From: Apodemus sylvaticus
Lineage: Eukaryota > Chordata > Mammalia > Rodentia > Muridae
DNA: 64,000 nt
Assembly: GCF_947179515.1 (NCBI RefSeq)
Contig: NC_067477.1
Coordinates: 77,598,644 to 77,662,643 of the forward strand
Direction: 5' to 3'
Shown here piece after piece: positions 1-11,989 of this stretch; positions within the stretch are counted from its first letter, which is position 1, and each line of letters starts with the position of its first letter. The translations under genes and the position numbers were made by a program. Under the pieces are notes generated by a model. The model was not told where the DNA came from. It was given only the letters and a program-made list of their open reading frames with translations, and made no database searches.

Positions 1-1090
1 ATCTTATTACATAGAACTCTCCATGAATCTCATTAAAATCTTGAAAGCCACAAATCTTACTTTTCTGTCAATCATATTCTTCTTGTCATGGCATCACAAC
101 TCTACTCATTAAAATATTTACTGTTTCAACATAGCCCTTCATTATATATTCATGACAGTTTCCTGGTTAATATTACAGTACTTTGTTGCATTTTCACAAT
201 GTATATGGAGCAAGAATAGTCTCATATCTTTCAACACAGACTTTTGCTAAAATTTAATTTCATATTTTGTTACATTATTTTGTTCTTACATTGATGTTTC
301 TCAGGCTCATACCCTGAGTATATTCATATACATGTAGTAAAAATATTGAAGTATATTTGAGTTTTGGGTTTGACAAATACAAGTTAACAAAAGTTGATAT
401 AACTTAGATCAATAAAAACTTGGATTGTTTTTATTTCAGAAATTATTGGAATTATTTATATTTTATTGAGAACTATGAATAGTCATGAAAAATCAGGCCA
501 CCAAAATTTCTCAGATAGGTAGGAAACAATGTGTTTATATCACATATGTTAATTACTCTTCCAAATTTCATCCCATAGAACGGTATAGCAAAGTCTTCAT
601 TGAATATTTGATGATCACCTATGCAAAAAATTCTGGTTTTATCATTACTTGGCTTACAACTCTATGCAACCTTCTAGAACAAATGCCACAAGTAATTTCT
701 TGAAAAACACCTCATTAGAATGTTTCTTAGACTTTTATGGTCATCATAGATATGCATTTAAAAGACTCCGTGAAAGAACCAAGGCCCCAGTCACATGCCT
801 TTTTTTAATAACAAATTTGGACTTTCATGTTCTTTATTAGTTTTTCCAGAATATTCTGAGACACATCAAAGCTTAGAGTAGTACTTTCTTGTTTCTTACT
901 AAATAATATTCTTTGTAAGAACACAATGAAGGATACATCTGTAAAATGGTATTGGGGGTCCTGATCATAAAATCATAATCATTCCATTGTAATAACTGCT
1001 TGCTTTCTCCCTAGTCACTAAACAAAGATAGGTGAATGCTTTCAAAGATCTGAGCTGGTTATTTGCAATACACTGAAGTTATTCACATAT
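1..1090. other. AT-rich unique DNA, no gene seen
   Basis: No frame here has coding character and no repeat family was recognised. The short open frames near 485-840 overlap each other, have no splice context and resemble no known protein. Confidence 0.6.
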
Positions 1091-1094
1091 TTGG

Positions 1095-1330
1095 CACCCA
1101 AGCCTTTGTATCAGACAGATGTGAGTTTAAATCCCTTTACTTAATATATCTGATTATCTTGGGGAAGGATGATATATGAGGTCTGGAAGTCAGTTTCCTC
1201 CACTGTGAAGTGGATTGATAACACAATCTTTTATCATTATTGATAATAACAAACAGGTTAACATATTCACATTCCTTATCTCTAGCAAGGAGTTGTTCCT
1301 CAAGTAGCAATGGCTATTATTGAGAACATT
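1095..1330 (+). repeat. MIR SINE (old mammal-wide repeat)
   Basis: The stretch follows the MIR order: a degraded tRNA-like part ending in a 'gtgagtttaaatccc' box-B-like element, then the core with 'gtcagtttcctccactgtgaag' reduced to a MIR-like cctcagtttcctc signature, then 'gataataac' and a degraded tail. Divergence is high, as expected for a family that predates rodents. It is a fossil without coding capacity. Confidence 0.7.
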
Positions 1331-1334
1331 ATTT

Positions 1335-3080
1335 TCACCCTTTTATGTCCATGAAGATGAGAACATTTTTGAAATGACTACTGTCTATCAGTTGATCCAC
1401 AGTTAACAGATGAAAGGAAGTAAATGAAGACACTCCAAAGTTGTGTGACCTTATAGGGGTTGTTTCCCTTCTTGACTGTTTGGCAGCTGTGCAAATGCCA
1501 CTGCTGATCCCTGGGACTATCTGAGGGAGCATCGCATTGGATCATACATATTAAATATATTATACAAAACAGCAACTCCAACCCTACAAAGCAAACTTAG
1601 CATTTTTCTGTACTTACCTGAAAAGTTAGTTCCCATGAGAAGCTTGATTCATTGCCAATGTATTTACTGCATGCCCTCCAGACATCAATTCTGCCCTTTA
1701 ACTAAGCAAACTCATTCTGTGAAGAAATGAAATATGAATCTGTATAGTCTGCTTCATAACACGTTGAATGATGTCAGGAATGCTTGTGAATGATGATAAT
1801 GTCTTAGTTTTGGAGGCAGAGTCAGGAAAACTGGAAGTTTAAGTCTAGAACCAACCATATAGAAAACATGAAGCCAACATGGGCTACCTAACACTTTGCC
1901 TTCCAAATACAAGACAGAAATCCTACTGATACTGAAAGAAAAGCACCTTCTAAAGAGCAGTCATTGCCTACCTCAAATATATATGAATACAGGAAAGCTG
2001 ATAAACTCTATCAAGGAATTGTATTCAAAACTTTTAATTTTCCCACAAATTATCATCCAACATCCATACCCACAATGCTGTCAAGGAAAGGCAATAGCTT
2101 AATGGTGTCAGAGTGACCCTTGAACAATCTCCAAATGCAATGACTCTGTGTCTTAAAGAAACATGTAGTGTTAGGGACCAGATGTGATTGTACTCTCATT
2201 TGTTTTCAAGTTCATGATAAGTCTCTACTTTGCAACCCATTTTAAAGTAGATTAGGATGTGTAACACTGATTACTGAAGTATGAGCAGAGTAAAATTGTC
2301 ATTCGTAGTGAAAGACATGACCTAGTCCAATATGTTCTACTTCACCACAAAAAGAATAAATGTGTTAAAGAGGGGTTCCACACTTGGGTGGCGAAGTACC
2401 TATAATGACCAAAGTCCTCAGCCACTACAGATGGAAAGAAGGAACTACTTAGCATATCGATGATGAACTATGCCTAAGTAAATTAGTCAAAAAGTTACCA
2501 GGTCTTCAGAACAGACAGTTTGCAAAAGAAATACAATTGGCAAAAATTATATGAGTATCACAGAAATGTACAATTAAAATTACAAAGGTTCCCATTCATG
2601 GTGGAGAAATAGGAACTTTTCCTTCTATGTATTCACATAGCAAATTCCTCTGAATTCAAACATTCCCTCCTGGAGGGAATTACCAGAAAGCTGAAGCTTA
2701 CAAAAATTCACACTACCTCTTCACAAGTGGGGAATAGTTTCTGGGGAGATGAGCATCTTCCACCAGCCTAACTGCCTATAGATCACTCAGGGAACTCAGG
2801 AATTCAGCAGTCCTCTCATCAACCACACTGGGATTCCTCTGCTCTTGTGCCATCCATTGTCTTGCAAATAAATCTTTATTCATAGACCTGTAAGGAACTC
2901 CAATCAACTTCTCCATTCTTAGTGGAGACATTAAAGGTGGACTTTAGTGATACCTTACTTTGTTCTGGTATTGCATCGGGGTTAGCAGACATTTGTTTTC
3001 CTCAGGGAAAGTCACATTAGAACTATTCATTATTCAATGGAAGGTAAATTAGTATATCTACTATGTCAATCAGCATGGGG
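1335..3080. other. Unique AT-rich DNA
   Basis: No gene or clear repeat was recognised. A 19-nt near-perfect palindrome lies at 2662-2680 (9-bp arms, one central base). A 'caaataaatctttatt' motif near 2866 resembles a polyadenylation signal in an unidentified old LTR, but nothing else supports that. Confidence 0.5.
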
Positions 3081-3084
3081 ATTT

Positions 3085-3520
3085 TCTTTAAACAACTAAA
3101 TATAGAACTTCTAGATATGAAGTCAACATGTAAAAGAGATACCTGAAAACCCTCATTTATTGTGCCCCTATTCATGATATCCAACACATGGAACCATCTT
3201 AGATGTCCATCAATAGATGAATGGGAAAAAAAGTATGGTGTGTGCATGCATGCATAGGCACATGGGAAATATTATTAAACCATGGAGAACTGATTACATT
3301 GACAGGAATGCAGAAAGAATAGAAGATCACCATGCTAAATGAGATCATCCAGAAACAGAAATACAAGTAGTGCAGCTTTTCTCCTATACAAGTATATCAT
3401 AGAAGGGACCTGAAAGTAGAAGAAGTACTCTCAGGGAACAGGATGAAAGGAAGCAGAATGGAGATTGGATATATCAGAGAAGGATATATGACTGCATAGA
3501 AATTTTACAACCAAATATAC
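3085..3520 (+). mobile_element. Worn L1 3' fragment (end of ORF2)
   Basis: The order of words matches the end of mammalian L1 ORF2. 'aactaaatatagaacttc' is the region before the conserved IPLLG-like stretch, 'cttagatgtccatcaatag' encodes the old R-C/H-P-S-x-E segment, and 'gatcatccagaaacag' lies just before the stop. Indels put it in several frames. The divergence is much greater than in the murid L1 copies further along, so this is probably a pre-murid L1M-type element. It is 5'-truncated and non-functional. Confidence 0.75.
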
Positions 3521-3939
3521 TGATTATTGTTGATGCTGCCATAGTTGAGTAGTAACCTAATATCATAGTCACATGGTAGTTTTGTAACTTAGAGTGGAAA
3601 CAGCCCATTCTAGAACTTATAAAGAACAAGAAATGGTGATTGGCCTTAGATAATTAGCCAGTCCAAAAGAAGTATGGTAGGGGTTGAACCAAGAAAGATG
3701 CTGAAAAACTAAAAACTTGGTCTGACTGTTAAGAAGCAGAAAAAAAGTTGAGTTGTGGTTATTGTGCTTCCACACTGTGACCAAAGCAAAATGAAACATC
3801 AAGTGTTAAGACTAAAATATTACATAGGAGTCTAAGACTCACAGAATTTTTTGTTCTTTTTCTTTTTCTGTTAGAATACTACCTGTATAATTCTTTGACT
3901 TGAAACTACCCTTATATGGTATTTCTGCTTCCTAGAAGA

Positions 3940-4135
3940 TGGATAGCAAGGTGTCTGTGTAACATGGAAAATAAATGGGCCAGGGCCCCTGGAGGAGACA
4001 TAGCAAAAGGAAAGATATAAGAAGTATGCGTGCTGAGACTTTGGAATTGTCCACCAGAGATACAAGGATGACTGGAACTGAAAGAAAGAAAAAGTGTGGA
4101 GAAAAAGGTAGGCTGCATTGAAAGGGAGATGATGT
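3940..4135 (+). repeat. LTR-like unit, copy A
   Basis: This segment aligns with 5710-5850. Both carry a run from 'gcaaa' through 'agatataag', then 'ggaattgt' and an 'actggaa' motif in the same order and spacing. The TATA-like 'agatataag' at about 4012-4020 is kept. I could not name the family. Two divergent direct copies about 1.75 kb apart would fit LTRs of a decayed retrovirus-like element or two solo copies. Confidence 0.45.
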
Positions 4136-4139
4136 CTAA

Positions 4140-5570
4140 GCAGAAAGAAGATGAGGGAAGAAAAGCTACATATGAGAAAAATTAAAGACGCTGTTAGACA
4201 TTGGCAAGCTTTTCTGAGTCTAGTTTGTTTTTTTTCTAAGTAGATGAACACAAGTGATATAATGCAATTCGTAAATAACCAGATCACCTACTGCAGCACA
4301 AATTGTATTTTCAGCTGACTAGTTCATAATAAATAAATATTCAGCAAAGTGCATGCTACTTGAGATTAGGTCATTTAGAAAGTTCCATTCCATTAAAAGT
4401 AAGTTTCATTTGCTTGACAAAGGGTAGTAGCTGAACTGTCAACTGCCTGTCTTAATGGATGACACCTGTAAGTAAAATAAACATATTTTTAATGGAATGG
4501 ATGGTCACAGCGACCTTATCTCCAGATATCATACCCTTTGGTGAATATTTATTGCTGAATTAGCAAGACGCTAATATGAAAGGACAGCGTTCTTCCCCAT
4601 TACCTTTTCTTACTCCATAAAGGCAGTCATTTTTTAAATGCCCAAATTGCTTTCAGAATTTACCAATTATTGAGAAAAACTTAACACATAACAAACAATA
4701 TTAATAATTAGAAGTCAATCTGCTAGTCTGAATTTAAAGTTTTAATGTGATAATATTGCTAATAGTACCCATGAAGCCTATTAGCAAAACTTCTATTATT
4801 TTTATGGCTGATAGCTTATCAAAATTTATTAAATAAAACACATTTTTTCAACAATGTAGTTAGCTTGAATACATTTTTAAACAGAAAATATCAAAACTAA
4901 GAACTATTGCTGACATGATACTAAAATGTCAAGCTGTCTCTTTCAAGTTAAAAATAATTTCAGTGGACTACGTGAGTTTCACTCTTAGCAAGAAAACTTC
5001 TGTCTTGTCTATATAGGATTTCTCAACTGATGACATGAATAAATGACACAAAATATGCTATTTCACTGAATTTAGTGAAAATTACGACAAACCAAGAAAG
5101 GCAAGAAAATGCCACATTTTCCAATAGTTTTAAAATTGTGTTTAATTATATTTATAATACCTAGTATTTTCAAATAATGAAGGGTTTTATGGATTGAAGC
5201 CTAATTACTTTTTTAAAATGTGTGGTTATTCTGCATCCTGGAAACTCATGGGTGAGATGAATTGGAGAAGAAAATTTTTGCGGAAATATTAAAAAATGTC
5301 CAGCCAACTCTCCAGCGGGGTTCCTGAATATCGCTCACTTACATGCAATGCCCCACACACTCCATGATCTGTAACACCTAATTACCCAGTAGAATCAAGA
5401 CTCTTAAGGCTTAATTAACCAATCAGGCTTATGTATAAATAATATCACAATTTATAAGATGTCAATACAATAATTTTAGAGCCAATTGATAATGATAAAA
5501 CTTTATCCCAACGTTTCTAACCTTGTGAAAACTTAGCTACCTGTGTCTGGTAATTTCCACGTGGGTTGTA
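4140..5570. other. AT-rich DNA between the two LTR-like units
   Basis: No coding relic of gag, pol or env was recognised between the two LTR-like units. If they once bounded a provirus, its interior is either beyond recognition or was never retroviral. The stretch is rich in A/T runs with no clear repeat. Confidence 0.5.
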
Positions 5571-5579
5571 GTCCAGGCC

Positions 5580-5850
5580 CAGGATTCTTCTTCCCTCAGC
5601 TCTGGTACCGCCCCCTGCCCCACCCCACACTCTTAGCTCCATCCCTTTCCCCTGTCCAATCACAGACCTTCTCTGCACTAATGTAATTGGACAGGGAAAA
5701 TCCTACGTCAGCAAATGAACTAAGGCTCTTGGAAAAGGCAGAGCAAATGAGAAGATATAAGGACCTGCATGCATGCCATGACACTGGAATTGTTCCCAGG
5801 AGGTAAAAGAATAACTGGAAGGAAGTGGAAGGAAGTAAAGTACAGAGAAT
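5580..5850 (+). repeat. LTR-like unit, copy B
   Basis: It is related to 3940-4135 over its 3' part. Its 5' part is more GC-rich than the surroundings and holds a set of promoter-type motifs, listed in the next entry. The family is not identified. The combination of upstream control motifs, a TATA-like box and purine-rich sequence downstream fits a U3/R region. It may equally be a non-retroviral repeat with its own promoter. Confidence 0.45.
5608..5762 (+). promoter_or_regulatory. Promoter-like motif cluster
   Basis: Directly visible motifs in order: a GC-box/CACCC tract at 5608-5626; a CCAAT box at 5656-5660; an inverted CCAAT (ATTGG) at 5686-5690, the two lying in the arms of a 10-bp perfect inverted repeat (5651-5660 and 5686-5695); a CRE-like TACGTCA at 5704-5710; and a TATA-like gatataagg at 5754-5762. 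The spacing is normal for an RNA polymerase II promoter, with a start expected some 25-30 bases after the TATA-like box. Activity is an inference. Confidence 0.45.
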
Positions 5851-5854
5851 AATG

Positions 5855-6110
5855 TGGTTAAAGTTTTATGAGATTAACACCAGATTTTAATATTTAAAAA
5901 AAGTTTCGCAAGTTTCATATTTTGTAATATCTGTAGAACAGGTACTATATTGTGGGAAGGAAATGATAAGGTCACCTTCCAAATCTGTCTCATGCTGCAC
6001 AGTACCTACGGGTTCTACTTGCACAGAGTCAATGGTCCTCTCTTTCTGGACTCATCTCCCAGGGTGTCTAGAACCACTTAGGGGTTCTAGGATCCATGTG
6101 AAGATTCAGT
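5855..6110. other. Unique DNA after the LTR-like unit
   Basis: No gene or named repeat was recognised. Confidence 0.4.
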
Positions 6111-6112
6111 AT

Positions 6113-6275
6113 CTCTTTCCTTTTTGAGAATTTGATATATGAGTACACTGTTTACAGTTCTTCATCCTTTCTCTATACTTCTTCCAACTCCTCCTTTGCT
6201 CCATACGCTTTCAAATTCATGATCTGCTTTTCTTCAAATACTATTGTTACTTTTAAATATATACATACTTTTGGT
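6113..6275. repeat. Unnamed rodent dispersed repeat, copy 1
   Basis: It shares an ordered set of words with 13575-13750: 'gagaatttgatatatgagtac' against 'agaatttcatacatgagcac', then 'ttccaactcctcc' against 'ctccaactcttcc', then 'attcatgatct' against 'cccatgacct', then 'attgttac'. The pyrimidine-rich text resembles a common rodent repeat, perhaps part of an old L1 3' UTR in reverse, but I cannot name it with confidence. Confidence 0.45.
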
Positions 6276-6579
6276 CAAAGTTCCCTAAAGGACTGATAGA
6301 ATGAAGGAATGGATGAATATATATTCATTTACTAAAGTTTGTGTTTGTTTATTTATTTGTTTATTTGAGTGGCTTACAGGATGTGATCCAGCTACTACAA
6401 CAATAGCTGTCTTTTGATGCAAAAGCAAAGAATCCAATAGTTGTTCATTCCCCAAGGTTAGATGTCTCATCTGCTCTTTAATGAATGCATTTAAATCCAC
6501 CGTCAAACAAACCAGTATGAACAAGCCAGGATCCTGCCAGATGCCTCCTGGGAAAAGCCTTCAACTAAAGAGACTATGA

Positions 6580-6876
6580 CTCCCAAGGAAGACTTTCTTC
6601 CCTCCAGCCCCTCCAGTAGAGTCAACACTCACTACCAGTCAGACTGTATTATGCTCATCCAGGGCTTTGGCTTTCCTCTCTGCCTGGCACACAAACTACC
6701 AGAGAGAGAAGACAGAGCTCTGGCCTCTGGCTCCTGACTTCTCCTCCCATTGGTATACCAGCGGTACCTGGATATCTAGGGAAGAGGTCTGGAACCACTG
6801 TGGACCTCTGATTGAGACTTGGCACTATCTTCTCCCAGTGTCCCACCCTACCATCCGCAGCAAAGAGGTAAGATGA
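6580..6876 (+). other. Exon-like open segment with splice-site-like borders
   Basis: One frame is open from 6580 to the stop ending at 6876. A good acceptor-like sequence (pyrimidine tract ending in ccctccag at about 6607) lies near its start. A donor-like 'agag|gtaaga' lies at about 6867, before the stop. The segment is more GC-rich than its surroundings. The roughly 85 residues between these borders (W-, P- and S-rich, no recognised domain) match no protein I know. It could be a chance frame in an unrecognised repeat; there is no supporting second exon. Confidence 0.2.
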
Positions 6877-7050
6877 AATAAGACAAATCATTACAGAAAG
6901 CAACAATTTGTCAAAATGCAGAGATTCACTGGCCACAAGATGGTCAGTCCCAATTGATATATCTACAATATCATTTCAACAGATTATGCCAGAAGACATG
7001 GAAGAAATATTGTAAGACCTGTATACAAGGATATATGTCGAAAGATTATG

Positions 7051-7051
<1 letters not shown>

Positions 7052-7100
<49 letters not shown>

Positions 7101-7275
7101 ATGTATTATGTCATATATATTGTCATATATATGTATGTATAGGATATATATTATATGCTTATTTATAGGTATATGTTTGTGTGTGTATATGATTTTTATG
7201 TATATGATATATATGTATATTATATGTATATTTATATGTGTATATGTATATATGTATGTGTATGTATATGTATAA
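7052..7275. repeat. (TA)n/(TG)n microsatellite
   Basis: A run of TA units passes into TG, then into a long imperfect TATATG/TGTA mixture. The open frames here, rich in I, Y, V, C and M, are translations of the repeat and not genes. Confidence 0.95.
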
Positions 7276-7279
7276 CAGA

Positions 7280-8170
7280 AAAGTAGTACCCATGATGGTT
7301 GCCTAAGCTAGACCTGAGAAATGGCAACCTCAATTGACATGCCAACATAGATGTTGGAAATCTCTCAAGGTTCCATTTCTAGATGAAGAGCTACAGGTAA
7401 TTTAGTACTCCTTAAAACCAGTTATTTCCACCATTGGTAATATAAGACCAGTCATAATCTAATGAATCTAAAGGAATCAAGGATAGTGAATAAGGCATTT
7501 TAGGAATAAACTGGAATCTTACTGCCAGAGTCTTCCCAATGATTCATTTCAGCAATAAAATCAAAATATTGTCATCCACTCCTGAGGCCCAAAAATGTTT
7601 GATGTCATTACTTCCTCTCAAGGTGATCTCAAGTGGCCTTACACACGAAAGGTTTAGATATAGATAAGGCTCTTTGGCTATGCTACTCCTTCACTAACAG
7701 TCTCTGGATCTCAAGTTCTATCGCTGTGGTGGAATCTGAAAGGATATTCTACAGAATTGAGCTGTGCATCTGTTAGCTTTGTTCCAGCTTCTGATTTACT
7801 CTTCCTTTCTCATCAGAAATGACCAGAGTTTTCTAAATCTGCTTCCTGCTGATCAGAACTTTAGAGGTCAAAAGGCCTCATCTCATTTTGTAACCTGTCT
7901 CTTCTAACTCAAGGTGATGATATCCATTAACAACAAAAACAACATTCTGTTAAAAATCCATGTGTCTTATTTTAATAGAAGAAAATATACTCCTATGAAT
8001 GCTTATTTTGGAAGTCTCTATACTCACCATCCACAGAGATCCAAAGCTCTATTCTGGAATCTTTAAAGCACATCCTTGATATTTGTAAAAGGATGCTTTC
8101 TCTTTGAGACATGACTTTTCATGTTCCTGGGGTTTAAATAAAGTTTTAACCTGTCATCTAATTTTCATTC
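7280..8170. other. Unique DNA
   Basis: No gene or named repeat was recognised. Confidence 0.5.
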
Positions 8171-8174
8171 TTAA

Positions 8175-8290
8175 ACTAGGACTTCTCAAAATATGGTTCA
8201 AAGATCCTTGAGGTTACCAAGATATATCAAAGAATCTATGAGGTACAAACCCTGTTTATAAAAACCATAGGACATGGGTTTTTTTATATA
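8175..8290 (+). mobile_element. Possible hAT DNA-transposon remnant
   Basis: The words 'acttctcaaaatatggttca', 'gatccttgaggttacc' and 'atgaggtacaaaccctgttt' match the opening of old mammalian hAT/MER-type elements, which begin with a 'cagtggttctcaaa' terminal repeat and continue with 'ggtcc...gaggtcaaaact'. Only the left end is recognisable. Family assignment is uncertain. Confidence 0.4.
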
Positions 8291-8394
8291 TACTTGGCAG
8301 ACACAGTAAAGTTTTCTATTGGCTACAAGACTTGTTATATTTTTTATATATCACCAGTCAAGTAGGTCTTAAATAAATCTGAAATGTATTTAAA

Positions 8395-8535
8395 GCAATA
8401 ATTTTAAAAATATCATTCTTTGGGTGATAAAGTAGTTAGATTCTCTATAGGAGAGATGGTAAGGAGGAGCTGAGAGGAGTAAAGGAAGGGGAAATGTTAT
8501 CAGGATATATATGTTCAAAGAGAATGTATTCTCAA
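8395..8535 (+). mobile_element. Old L1 3'-UTR end fragment
   Basis: The sequence 'gaggagctgagaggagtaaa', then 'ggaaggggaaa', then 'atcaggatatat' and an A-rich end is the terminal 3'-UTR pattern of older murid L1 families. A similar but longer copy ends at 39.6 kb. No ORF is present. Confidence 0.55.
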
Positions 8536-8539
8536 AAGA

Positions 8540-11380
8540 GAAAAAGGGTAGTCTTGTGCAAATATAGTTATTTGTTATCATTTTACATAAGTTAAAGAAC
8601 ATTTAAGTTTCTCAACTTGATCTCTATAATCAACAACCAAAACACACTATGAAAAGCCCCTCAACACTCTCGCATTTTAAGAAAGTACAGAGAACCTGAG
8701 AAAACATTTTAGAAGTATCTGCTTTAGGTTGTGTTTTGTTTACAAAAGCCATGCCTGTTCAACATATAAATTGTATCAAGTAAAAACTAAAGATTTTGCA
8801 AGTAGTACAAACAACAAATAGAAATATAAAACATAATAGACAAAACCAAACCTTTCTGTGAAAAAAACTAAATGCAGAAAGTGTGGCACAGAAGAAAGCA
8901 GTACTCAGCAAGGCTCTTTGAAAAATCACACCAAGGGTTATATGGTATGATAATTGTCTATAAATAAGTATAAGAACCATAAAGAACCAAAGAATTTAAC
9001 CTAGAAGAGGCAGAAGCCATCTGACTTTTCTCTTCTTTTTACAGAAAGCCATATATAAGCAATCTATCAATTGATTACAGCTATGGTTAGAGACCTGTGC
9101 AAAGTCCAGTAAGTCAGATTAAAAGAAAGGGCAGGGGCATAAAGAGCTTGTTTTATCATGTCCATTCTGCTGAATATTTTCCTAAGATATTGAGTAGTTC
9201 CTACAATTTTAATATCCAAATGAAAGCAATCCATAGATAAAGATTTCCAACTGAGCTGAAAGCTAGCATTTTGTTACACAGCCATTGTGGCTGATATACC
9301 ATATCTACCTTAAAGGCATATCGCAAGAAGAACTTCTTTTTGTTAGAATTTAGGGTTAAAAATGAGGCACAAGGCTGCTTCTCAAAATTTCAACAGTGCT
9401 AGGTGAGCACTGAAGGCCATAGCGCCTGAATTACTTTGTGCCTTTAGAAAATGCCTGTCACTTCCCTTAATTCCTTGCTCAGTCATTTAGAACAAAACAC
9501 AGCACAACAAAATCTCAATCCATTCTGCCAGCTCAACAAAAGGCTTTGTGTGGGTGTGTGCAAGAAAGTAATTATGAGGTTTTTATTTCACTAATTATTC
9601 TTCAGCCTTTGAAATGTCATTGCAGGTCAAAGTAGCAGCCAATGTTTTGAACCAGATGTGAATGAAAATAAGGAAGCCACTGCAGGAATAACAAGGAAAA
9701 AGAATCAAGAGTAAAGTAATTTGACACCATGAATGACAGAAAATGCAGTTCAAGGTCACAGGAACTTAGAGTTTCCATCCAAGAAATTTCCAAACCCCTG
9801 TTGTGATGAAAAATTTATTGGGCAGTGGTAGTGTGATTGACTGCCCTGCTGTTTTCACCATGGTGATGCTCTGAACATGTGTAAGGAGAAAATTAAGTGA
9901 TGAAATTAATTGCAAATATTCTTAAATTGTAGAGAGCTTTTTCTTTGAAGTTGCTACTTTTAGGGACTGTAAATTTATCCCAAGCCTTGTATAACTTATT
10001 GGAGCATAGATAAACTTTCTAGAGAAATTATGTTTTTGAGTTAGTCTATGTATTAGTTTAAGGTGAGGCACCACTGTCTGATTTTAGCAATTCATTTTTA
10101 TACACATTATCGCATAACATTTTTCTAACTTCTAGAGAAGGTAAGCACAACCCGTGAGGAGGGAATGTGATAAGACAGGTGACCTGATTGATGTGTCCTC
10201 TGCTAACTAATATGCATGAATAAGCCGAGTTTCCTTTAATAAATTATCCCAGGAGGTTAGTAGACTTAGGTTCAGCACTGATTTCTCTGACCCTAAACCT
10301 CAGGACCAGCTCGGTTTACACAGTGAAAGTGAAGCAGAGCAAAGTGATTCCATTCATTTCAGTCAGGCCCATGACGAATATCCAGTGTCATGACCAAATT
10401 GATCACACAATGGTCTCCATCAATCTTTGCAACAGAAGAATTGAGGAGATTAGTTGGACTGTGGCCTGTTCATTGTACCTTCCATAGATACAGCTCAATC
10501 TAAGAGGAGAAAGAAGAGGAAGTTAATTAAGAAGCCAGTGTGTCCCCCTGATAGTTTCTGTTCCAAAATTTTGATGTCTTGTAGATCTAAAACATCCCAA
10601 CCTATTTCTTTAAGTGCACTCCCCAAGCCTTACCAATTAAGCCTGAGTCCACCCTCAACAAGGTCTCCTTTCATCTAGCATGAATCTATATGCTTGCTAC
10701 TTTGAGAAGCATTAACCTAGCTACTAACCATTTGGGGAGTGGTTGAGTTTCTTCTACTAAGCAAAGTTGCTTATAAGATCTGAAATATAGTCATGGTTTG
10801 AGATCAAGAACTACTTACAAAGAAAAGACCAAGGCTTCCAAAATGTCTGAATTTCAGCCCTCACATGCATGTAAACCTGAGCAGTATCTGAAACACAAAC
10901 ACTGATTACTTTGGATAGCTCACTTCCTGATACTTCAGCCCAGTGCAGTTCAACAAAAATGTAAAATCAGATTCAAATGTGAGTCACACCTTGAGTTTCT
11001 CCATTAAGAAAGCAAAAATAGACAAGAACATTAATATACCCTTTAGCCTACTATGGTTCAATATTCAATCAATATATATATTAATGAAAAAAATTACTAT
11101 TTGTGAGCTAACACTTATAAGGTTTATTAGTTGTACTAGGGCTTCAGCACATTGGGTTGTAGTTCATGCATTCAGCATGTATTGATCAGAATTAGACACA
11201 AGCCTAGCACTCAGGAGATTCATATAAAAGAGGTATAATATGAACTGTCAGATTAGTAACTTATGGATGCAAATAATGACTTAAGTCATGTTCTCTAAAT
11301 CCAGTGTGTGTTACTCAGGGAATCATATTTAATTTGATATTCAACTTGTGTTTTGATGGTAGATTATGAAATTTGTTATT
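8540..11380. other. Long unique stretch, no gene seen
   Basis: No repeat family or coding exon was recognised. Sub-regions at about 9540-9680 (several TAATTA/taattat homeodomain-type cores) and 10140-10420 (GC somewhat above the background, ATGCAT/TAATATGCAT octamer-like motif at about 10209) read like non-repetitive, possibly constrained DNA. The frames at 10454-10678 and 10943-11185 lack any supporting feature. Confidence 0.45.
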
Positions 11381-11384
11381 AATA

Positions 11385-11662
11385 TAACAGATTAATGATA
11401 ATATTATTAAGATTATATTATATTAATAAGATTATTAATATAATATTAATGTTGAGTTGTATATGCATTTGTATGTTTGTATGTATGTGTCTGCTTATAT
11501 GTCTGTGTGTGGTTTTTATGTGTGTATGTGTTTTTGTTTGTATGTGGCACATATATATTTAAGTATGTGTGTGTACATGTATGTGTGTGTGAGTGTCTTT
11601 GTGTGAGGATGTGCATGTGTATGTATGTGTGTATGTGTTTGTGTGTGTATGTGTTTCAGTTT
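11385..11662. repeat. AT-rich dyad followed by TG-rich satellite
   Basis: Bases 11385-11450 are almost pure A/T, with repeated 'attaat' and 'aatatta' words in both orientations. From 11455 to 11662 the sequence is an imperfect TGTA/TG repeat. The two cysteine- and valine-rich open frames over it are repeat translations. Confidence 0.85.
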
Positions 11663-11831
11663 CAAGAATGTGCAGCACTGTACCTATGCTCTGTCATGTA
11701 AGTTGTTACCAAGTGAGTTCTACTCTTTCCAGCCTTCCAGTTGAGATAGTACTTCCTCATAGTATATTCTCCAGGCTTATGCCTAGATAAAGAATACATG
11801 TCATGTATCCCACTATGTAGTTGATCACATA

Positions 11832-11985
11832 GAACTTGTTCTCCAATCCTCAGTTTCTTCACCTGAAAAAATAAAAATAGGTAAATAACAATGCTCCCAT
11901 CACAAAGTTGCCATGATAATGCACATAATCCAGCCCAGGTCCTGGCATGTAAGGAGCCAATAAATGTTTATTGTAAATGCTATTT
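11832..11985 (+). repeat. MIR SINE, 3' half
   Basis: The order cctcagtttcttcacctg, aataaaaataggtaaataac, 'gataatgcac', 'ccaggtcctggcatgtaa', 'caataaatgtttatt' follows the MIR core and tail closely. It is one of the best-preserved old SINEs in the window. Confidence 0.85.
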
Positions 11986-11989
11986 ACAA

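Noticed and set aside
3940..5850. A decayed provirus with two LTRs
   Set aside because: The two LTR-like units are related, but no gag, pol or env relic lies between them and their divergence differs along their length. Kept only as separate LTR-like units.
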